Shown here one piece after another: positions 5,569 to 10,273 of a stretch of DNA of 13,161 nt. A program made the position numbers and the translations under genes. The first letter of the stretch is position 1. Each line of letters starts with the position of its first letter. The notes under the pieces were generated by a model. That model was not told the DNA's origin. It did no database searches and worked only from the letters and a program-made list of their open reading frames with translations. The DNA comes from Armatimonadota bacterium (GTDB lineage: Bacteria; Armatimonadota; Fimbriimonadia; Fimbriimonadales; ATM1), in NCBI GenBank assembly GCA_003695835.1, contig RFHN01000145.1, positions 1-13,161 on the forward strand, read 5' to 3'.

Positions 5569-6603
5569 GTGGACGAGCAGTTGACCTACAGCCGGGCGGG
5601 CGTGGACATTGACGAACAGAACCGCGCGGTACGCGCCTTCTTGCCCGCCGTTCGCGAAACCCACGAGGGCAAAGTCTTAGGCGGGCCGGGAACGTTCGGC
5701 GGGCTATTCGACGGCAACGTAATCGGGCTCCCGCAGTCGGTCCTCGTCAGTAGTATGGACGGTGTCGGGACGAAGACCGTGCTCGCTGCGATGGTTGGTT
5801 CCTTCGCCGGCTTGGGCAAGGACATCGTGGGACACTGTATCAACGACATACTCTGTCACGGCGCCCGACCGTTGTTCTTCTTGGATTACTTCGCGGCGTC
5901 CAAGCTCAAAGCGGAGGCTGTTGCCGAAGTCGTGGTTGGCGCGGCTGAGGTGTGCAAAGCGCACGGCTGCGTCCTGATCGGTGGCGAGATTGCAGAGATG
6001 CCCTCGGTGTATGCCGAAGGGCAGGTGGACGTCGTCGGCGCGATTGTCGGCATCGTCGAGAAAGAGCGGCTTCTGCCAAAGCAAGACGTCGGGCCGGGCG
6101 ACCTTCTCATCGGCCTGGCCTCCGATGGATTGCACACGAACGGCTATTCGCTCGCGCGCAAGGCGTTGTTGGAAGTCGGCGGCCTGTCTCTCGACCAGAC
6201 CATGGAAGAGACCGGCAGAACGCTCGCTGAAGAACTCTTACGGCCGCATCGGTGCTACTTGCAGTCTCTTGCGCCGCTGCTTGACTCCGGGACGGTCAAG
6301 GCGATCTCGCACATCACGGGCGGAGGCTTCTACGAAAACCTGCCGCGTGTCTTTGGCACGAACCTACGCGCCGTAGTCGAGAAGAAGCAGTGGGTTCCTC
6401 CGCCCATCTTCCAACTGATCCAACGATTGGGCGAAGTGGAAGAGCGGGAAATGTATCGCACGTTCAACATGGGGATCGGCATGGTCCTCATCGCTGGAAG
6501 CGAGCACACGCCTGCTCTCGTGGATCGCTTGCGGGAAGCGGGAGAGACGCCGTACGTAATCGGCGAGATCACCCAGGGCGGCCACGACGTCACCATCGTG
6601 TAA
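5569..6603 (+). CDS. purM: Phosphoribosylformylglycinamidine cyclo-ligase (AIR synthetase)
   Basis: 344 residues, the usual length. Closes the imidazole ring of 5-aminoimidazole ribotide from FGAM using ATP, the fifth step of purine synthesis. Landmarks: TYSRAGVDID (6-15), VLGGPGTFGGLFD (36-48), DGVGTK (64-69), CINDILCHGARPLFFLDYFA (90-109), LIGGEIAEMPSVYAEGQVD (136-154; most homologues read GGETAEMP), GDLLIGLASDGLHTNGYSLARK and the C-terminal block SHITGGGFYENLPRV. The start is GTG: the sequence from DEQLTYSRAGVDI onward matches the family N-terminus and no other in-frame start fits after the HDOD stop. No other purine gene is in the window. Confidence 0.97.
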   Translation: MDEQLTYSRAGVDIDEQNRAVRAFLPAVRETHEGKVLGGPGTFGGLFDGNVIGLPQSVLVSSMDGVGTKTVLAAMVGSFAGLGKDIVGHCINDILCHGARPLFFLDYFAASKLKAEAVAEVVVGAAEVCKAHGCVLIGGEIAEMPSVYAEGQVDVVGAIVGIVEKERLLPKQDVGPGDLLIGLASDGLHTNGYSLARKALLEVGGLSLDQTMEETGRTLAEELLRPHRCYLQSLAPLLDSGTVKAISHITGGGFYENLPRVFGTNLRAVVEKKQWVPPPIFQLIQRLGEVEEREMYRTFNMGIGMVLIAGSEHTPALVDRLREAGETPYVIGEITQGGHDVTIV

Positions 6604-6607
6604 CGGA

Positions 6608-6613
6608 TAGAAT
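6608..6613 (+). promoter_or_regulatory. Putative -10 box of fabI (leaderless type)
   Basis: TAGAAT, eight bases before the fabI ATG, in the 18-bp gap after the purM stop. The box plus spacer is almost the same sequence as that in front of eno. No Shine-Dalgarno site is present. Confidence 0.6.
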
Positions 6614-6621
6614 CCTCGGCC

Positions 6622-7386
6622 ATGGGACTCTTGGAAGGAAAAAGGGGCATCGTCTTCGGCGTCGCCAACCAGAGAAGTATCGCTTGGGCAGTGGCCGACC
6701 GCGCGGCGAGAGAAGGCGCAGCCGTCATCGTCGGCGCGCAGAACGAGCGCATGGCGCAATCGGCAGCGAAACTGATCGAGGGCCGCGACGAATTCACCCT
6801 GGTGCAGTGTGACCTGAACGACGACGAACAGCTTGCTGGCCTCGCTGAAGACGTCGGCAAGGGTGGAAAACTGGACTTCGCCGTACATAGCGTCGCTTTT
6901 GCCCAGAAAGAAGACCTACAAGGACGTTTTATCGAAACCAGCCGAGAGGGATTCAAGGTGGCACTGGAGACGAGCGCCTACACGTTCGTCGCCATGGCTC
7001 GCGCCTTGGAGAACGTTCTGAACGACGACGCCTCTCTCGTGACGATGACGTACATCGGAAGCGAGCGGGTTTTGCCCGGATACAACGTCATGGGCGTAGC
7101 CAAGGCGGCTCTCGAGAGCATTACGCGATATTTGGCGTATGATCTGGGGCCAAGAGGAATCCGAGTCAACGCGGTCTCCCCGGGGCCGATCAACACCGTA
7201 GCCGCTCGTGGGATCCGCGGATTCACCCAGATCCTTGGCGTCGTCGCGGAGAGAGTTCCCCTCAAGAGGCCGGCGGAGCAAGAGCAAGTCGCCTCCACGA
7301 CGCTGTACCTACTCAGCGATTTGAGCCACGGCGTCACCGGCGAAATCATCTGCGTAGACTCCGGCTACCACATCATGGGGCTCTGA
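6622..7386 (+). CDS. fabI: Enoyl-[acyl-carrier-protein] reductase (NADH), FabI type
   Basis: 254 residues; reduces trans-2-enoyl-ACP in the last step of each fatty-acid elongation cycle. It is a Rossmann-fold SDR protein with the FabI-specific pattern: GVANQRSIAWAVA (13-25, NAD binding), CDLNDD (63-68), HSVAFAQKEDLQGRF (89-103), and the active site TYIGSERVLPGYNVMGVAK with Tyr144, Tyr154 and Lys161, equivalent to E. coli Tyr146, Tyr156 and Lys163. The long Tyr-x6-Lys spacing separates FabI from ordinary SDR dehydrogenases such as FabG (Tyr-x3-Lys). AVSPGPINTVAARGI (184-198) and ICVDSGYHIMG (243-253) complete it. Its TGA overlaps the next gene's ATG by one base, so the two are probably co-translated. 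Confidence 0.97.
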   Translation: MGLLEGKRGIVFGVANQRSIAWAVADRAAREGAAVIVGAQNERMAQSAAKLIEGRDEFTLVQCDLNDDEQLAGLAEDVGKGGKLDFAVHSVAFAQKEDLQGRFIETSREGFKVALETSAYTFVAMARALENVLNDDASLVTMTYIGSERVLPGYNVMGVAKAALESITRYLAYDLGPRGIRVNAVSPGPINTVAARGIRGFTQILGVVAERVPLKRPAEQEQVASTTLYLLSDLSHGVTGEIICVDSGYHIMGL

Positions 7387-8231
7387 TGCTGTCGGTCCCA
7401 AACTGGTCGGAGGGACGCCATCCCCAGGTAGAGGAACTCGCACGCGAGGCGATGGCAGCGGCGGGCGTCCAGATCCACTTTAACGAAGCTGACCCGGATC
7501 ACAACCGAATCGTCACCGCTTTTTCGGGAAATACCAACCAAGTGCGAGCGGCTCTCTTCCAACTCTGCGATACGCTTCTCCCGCTCATTGATCTCACCAC
7601 CCACACGGGAGCCCACCCTCGTATCGGCGCGCTCGATGTGTGCCCGTTTGTCCTTCAGCAACAGGACGGTATGACGGAAACCGACGCTCTCGCCTACGTC
7701 GAGGCGATCGCGAGTGCATTTGCCGAGATGTACCAGGTTCCAGTTCTGCTCTACGAGAAGAGCGAGCGCGGCCGCCACGCAAAGGACCTGCCGACACTCC
7801 GCAAGGGTGGCTTCGAAGCCGTCCAAGGCAAAGAGATTCCAGCCGATTTCGGGCCGAACCGCCCTCACCCCAGGTGGGGCGTTACCGTCATGGGTCTTCG
7901 GGATCCACTGCTCGCAGTGAACGCGGTGTTGCCGATCGAGCAGTACGAACTCGCCCACACGCTCGCGCGCGTGATCCGCAATGCGCGAGACGCCGACCCA
8001 CGCTTCCACGGGATTCGAGCCATCGCCACTCGCCTGCCGGAGCAATGTGTATCACAGGTTTCGATGAATTTCACGAAACCGGACGAGACCAGCGTGAACG
8101 AGGTCGTCCAGTGGCTGGCGAGTCGCGGAGCGAAGGTGTTGAGAGTCGAGCTCATCGGCGTTGTGCGGGAGAGCGACCTCGCCAAGGGATCCGTGCTGGA
8201 CTATCGGCCGGAACAGATCGTCGCGCCGTAA
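7386..8231 (+). CDS. ftcD: Glutamate formiminotransferase (formiminotransferase domain only)
   Basis: 281 residues, corresponding to the formiminotransferase part of FTCD; no cyclodeaminase domain follows. It moves a formimino group from N-formimino-L-glutamate to tetrahydrofolate, giving 5-formimino-THF. Seen: SVPNWSEGR (3-11; family VPNFSEGR), ADPDHNRIVTAFSG (35-48), DLTTHTGAHPRIGALDVCPF (69-88, the most conserved folate-site block with His73 and His77), LPTLRKGGFEAV, then ADFGPNRPHPRWGVTVMGLRDPLLAVN. The start overlaps the fabI stop as TGATG, so translational coupling is likely. No histidine-degradation gene is adjacent; the context (purM two genes upstream) would suit a role in feeding one-carbon units to purine synthesis, but that is inference. 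The exact formimino donor (glutamate or glycine) is not certain. Confidence 0.9.
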   Translation: MLSVPNWSEGRHPQVEELAREAMAAAGVQIHFNEADPDHNRIVTAFSGNTNQVRAALFQLCDTLLPLIDLTTHTGAHPRIGALDVCPFVLQQQDGMTETDALAYVEAIASAFAEMYQVPVLLYEKSERGRHAKDLPTLRKGGFEAVQGKEIPADFGPNRPHPRWGVTVMGLRDPLLAVNAVLPIEQYELAHTLARVIRNARDADPRFHGIRAIATRLPEQCVSQVSMNFTKPDETSVNEVVQWLASRGAKVLRVELIGVVRESDLAKGSVLDYRPEQIVAP

Positions 8232-8242
8232 GGCCCGTGCGG

Positions 8243-8248
8243 TACTCT
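8243..8248 (+). promoter_or_regulatory. Putative -10 box of the VOC gene (leaderless type)
   Basis: TACTCT with a seven-base spacer to the ATG at 8256. It supports that ATG over the in-frame GTG at 8250, which would leave only one base of spacing. Confidence 0.45.
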
Positions 8249-8255
8249 TGTGCCC

Positions 8256-8651
8256 ATGAACGGCGCGATCGAATCCATCTCTGAACTGGCGCTTTGGGTC
8301 GAAGACCTTCCTCGTGCGATCGAGTTCTATGAGCGGCTGGGCTTCGAGCTGGAGTCACACGACGAAGGGCAGAATGCGTTTCTCCGCTCCGGCGACTTTC
8401 TGCTCGTTCTCTTCAACCCGAAGAACCCGGGCACCCAACTGGCGACCGAGTATATGCGTCAGAAAGGCGCGCCGCGCGGCGCTGTCTATCACGTCGCCTT
8501 CAAGATCGCAGCGGATCGTTTGGACGAATTCGCCCGTGAGATTGGCGCCGAAGGCATTGCCGTGCGCGGCCCCGTCGAGTTTGCAACGGGACGGAGGTCC
8601 TACTTCGTCGAAGACCCGGACGAGCACTTGATCGAGCTGACAGACCGCTAA
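8256..8651 (+). CDS. VOC (glyoxalase/bleomycin-resistance fold) family protein
   Basis: 131 residues, single VOC module pair. The opening ISELALWVEDLPRAIEFYERLGFEL (8-32) is the standard first beta-alpha-beta unit, and the second half carries VYHVAFKI (77-84) and the C-terminal YFVEDPDEHLIEL (116-128). The places where glyoxalase relatives hold metal have Glu10 (where His is common), His79 and Glu127, so a divalent metal site is plausible but altered. The substrate cannot be told; members include lactoylglutathione lyases, dioxygenases and drug-binding proteins, and length alone fits none in particular. An in-frame GTG two codons upstream (8250) is an alternative start. Its stop overlaps the stop of the convergent lipoprotein gene by four bases. 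Confidence 0.85.
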   Translation: MNGAIESISELALWVEDLPRAIEFYERLGFELESHDEGQNAFLRSGDFLLVLFNPKNPGTQLATEYMRQKGAPRGAVYHVAFKIAADRLDEFAREIGAEGIAVRGPVEFATGRRSYFVEDPDEHLIELTDR

Positions 8652-9523
8652 CCGGCCTTCTTTTCCGGACCCTTCGGCTTCGCCAGAGGCAGAGTCGTGT
8701 CATGGGCGACGAACGCCTTCAACGGTGTGCCGGCCCAGATCCGGATGTTTGCGCCTTTGAGCATCCCCGCCAAACGGTCGCCCGCGGAATCGAGCAGTCC
8801 CACGACTTGCTGAGCCGCCGCGACCGCCAACAGAACCTCGGAAGGCGCAAGATTCGAGACATCGCCAGCCTTCGCCCGTCGGAGCAGAGTCTCCAAGGCG
8901 TCCATAGACTCTTTACTCGGCGGAGCGGTGCCGAGCTCGTTGAGCAGCGCTTGGCGTAGTTCTTGGTCCATCTGGACTTTGGGCGCTTCTCCGTTCTCCA
9001 TGAGTTGCAAATAGGCTTGCAGGGTCTCCTGAACCTTGGGATTCGCGAGCAGGTCGGACTGGCCCTGCCGAGCCTTGGGTCGCGAGGAATCGGCCCTCGT
9101 GAGTTCGATCGGTTTTTCGGGTGCAGCCGCGTCTGCGCATAGCGGTACGGCAACCCCGTCCGGTCCCTCCGCGTAGTCGAAACGGATCTCCAAACGAGCC
9201 GGTTGATTGGCGAGGGCTGTGAACGTCGTTGCCCCTCGTGAGCGAGTAACCTCCGCCCATGCGATCGTGCCGGCCGGGAGCGCGACCCGTCCCTCCTCGT
9301 CCAACACGTCCTTGGTCACTACGAGAGGGATCCTCTCCCCAACCTTGGACCCACCACTCGAGATCGTGAGCAGCGGCGCAACCTCGACCTCCACTCCTCG
9401 ACGAAGCGTGGTCGTCTGTGGTTCGTTGCTCTCCGCCACGTTCTCCTTCCCGCAGCCGACGGCTAGCAAGACCGCCGAGAGCACAACAAGACCAACAACA
9501 GCGCGTCCTGGACCCATAGGCAC
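8648..9523 (-). CDS. Predicted lipoprotein of unknown function
   Basis: 291 residues from GTG 9523, or 289 from ATG 9517; both are in frame and neither has a strong ribosome binding site (a purine run GGGAAGGGAAGAA lies just before the GTG). The N-terminus is a clear lipoprotein signal: hydrophobic VVGLVVLSAVLLAVGC with lipobox Cys24 (GTG numbering). After a short linker come two beta-rich parts. The first, about 42-130, contains IPLVVTKDVLDEEGRVALPAGTIAWAEVTRSRG, with a 'property made settable with a permitted-value floor' style of strands seen in many uncharacterised envelope proteins. The last ~25 residues hold WAGTPLKAFVAHDTTLPL. Between them is a predicted helical, charged section (~150-255). 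I do not recognise the family. It is downstream of the P-domain gene on the same strand (90-bp gap), so it may belong to that surface module. Confidence 0.8.
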   Translation of the reverse strand: MPMGPGRAVVGLVVLSAVLLAVGCGKENVAESNEPQTTTLRRGVEVEVAPLLTISSGGSKVGERIPLVVTKDVLDEEGRVALPAGTIAWAEVTRSRGATTFTALANQPARLEIRFDYAEGPDGVAVPLCADAAAPEKPIELTRADSSRPKARQGQSDLLANPKVQETLQAYLQLMENGEAPKVQMDQELRQALLNELGTAPPSKESMDALETLLRRAKAGDVSNLAPSEVLLAVAAAQQVVGLLDSAGDRLAGMLKGANIRIWAGTPLKAFVAHDTTLPLAKPKGPEKKAG

Positions 9524-9613
9524 TTCTTCCCTTCCCTTCTACGTCGGCTCCGCGAGCGATGCAGCACTATGATCGGGGCCCAAGACCACGTACCGGCTGG
9601 GATTGACGCACCG

Positions 9614-10234
9614 TTACCGCATCGTCTTCCGCCTTCTGAGGGCCATACCGGCCAATCCACCCAGTGCCAACCAGGTAAGCGGCTCGGGCACAGCGGAGAT
9701 CTCGATGGCCGTGCCGGAAAGGGGGCCGCGCCTTGTCTCAAACCGAGGGTCACCCTGACGATAGAGCCATCCGTAATCGCCCGTGTAGTGGTCCCAGATT
9801 TTCAACCGCCAGGTCCCGTTCGGATTGCGACCGTCAAACCGACTCAGCGCTTCCTTCGGCCTGAACGCTCCCGCGTAAGGAGCAGAAGCCGACTGGATGG
9901 CTTTTGGTGCCTCATCGTCAAAGACCGTATCGTCAAAGTCGTCGAATCTCGGCGGACCTCCAGGGAGTCGGTCGAACAGCGTGACCACGGACCGATCGGG
10001 CGCCTCCAGGATGATTTGGAGGTCTTCGACCCAAGAGTGGACGAGGTCGAGCCGCAGGTTGACGTCGGTGATGCGATTCGGCAGGCGACTCACAGTGAAT
10101 GAAAACACCGTCCAGTCTCGACTTCGGGTCGCGCCAGGCTCCATCGGAACTCTGCCACCAGCGTCTACGGGAATCCATGCACCGAAAGCACTGCATGATA
10201 TCAACATCGCCACGAACACAATGGTTTTCTTCAT
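9614..10234 (-). CDS. Stand-alone P-domain (proprotein convertase P/Homo B) protein with PEP-CTERM sorting signal
   Basis: 206 residues. A Sec signal peptide (MKKTIVFVAMLISCSAFGA, cleavage probably after Ala19) leads to a jelly-roll P-domain of about residues 45-180: VNLRLDLVHSWVEDLQIILEAP (58-79), VTLFDRLPGG (84-93), FDDTVFDDEAP (100-110) and the typical ending RFDGRNPNGTWRLKIWDHYTGDYGWL (132-157). The C-terminus is a PEP-CTERM signal: VPEP (182-185), a hydrophobic span (186-199) and RRRK, recognised by exosortases in diderm bacteria. P-domains normally sit C-terminal to a kexin-like subtilase and stabilise it; here the neighbour upstream, 39 bp away, is a subtilase that shows no P-domain of its own. 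The protein is therefore likely surface-anchored or secreted and may partner with it. Exosortase is not in the window. Confidence 0.9.
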   Translation of the reverse strand: MKKTIVFVAMLISCSAFGAWIPVDAGGRVPMEPGATRSRDWTVFSFTVSRLPNRITDVNLRLDLVHSWVEDLQIILEAPDRSVVTLFDRLPGGPPRFDDFDDTVFDDEAPKAIQSASAPYAGAFRPKEALSRFDGRNPNGTWRLKIWDHYTGDYGWLYRQGDPRFETRRGPLSGTAIEISAVPEPLTWLALGGLAGMALRRRKTMR

Positions 10235-10245
10235 GTCAAGTCATG

Positions 10246-10252
10246 CCTCCTT
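10246..10252 (-). promoter_or_regulatory. Shine-Dalgarno of the P-domain gene
   Basis: AAGGAGG on the minus strand, 11 bases before the ATG at 10234. A closer ATG (10244) is followed after one codon by TGA, so it would give only a two-residue peptide and cannot be the main start. The spacing is on the long side. Confidence 0.65.
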
Positions 10253-10273
10253 TTCTTGCGTTCAGTACCACCT

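Noticed and set aside
6880..6930. Possible triscosan-resistant FabI because Ala replaces the E. coli Gly93 position
   Set aside because: Ala at this place also occurs in FabI enzymes known to be sensitive, so nothing can be said about drug response.
9524..9613. 90-bp spacer between the P-domain gene and the lipoprotein gene searched for a terminator or promoter
   Set aside because: Only short, weak complementary runs and loose TANNNT-like matches were seen; none supports a call.
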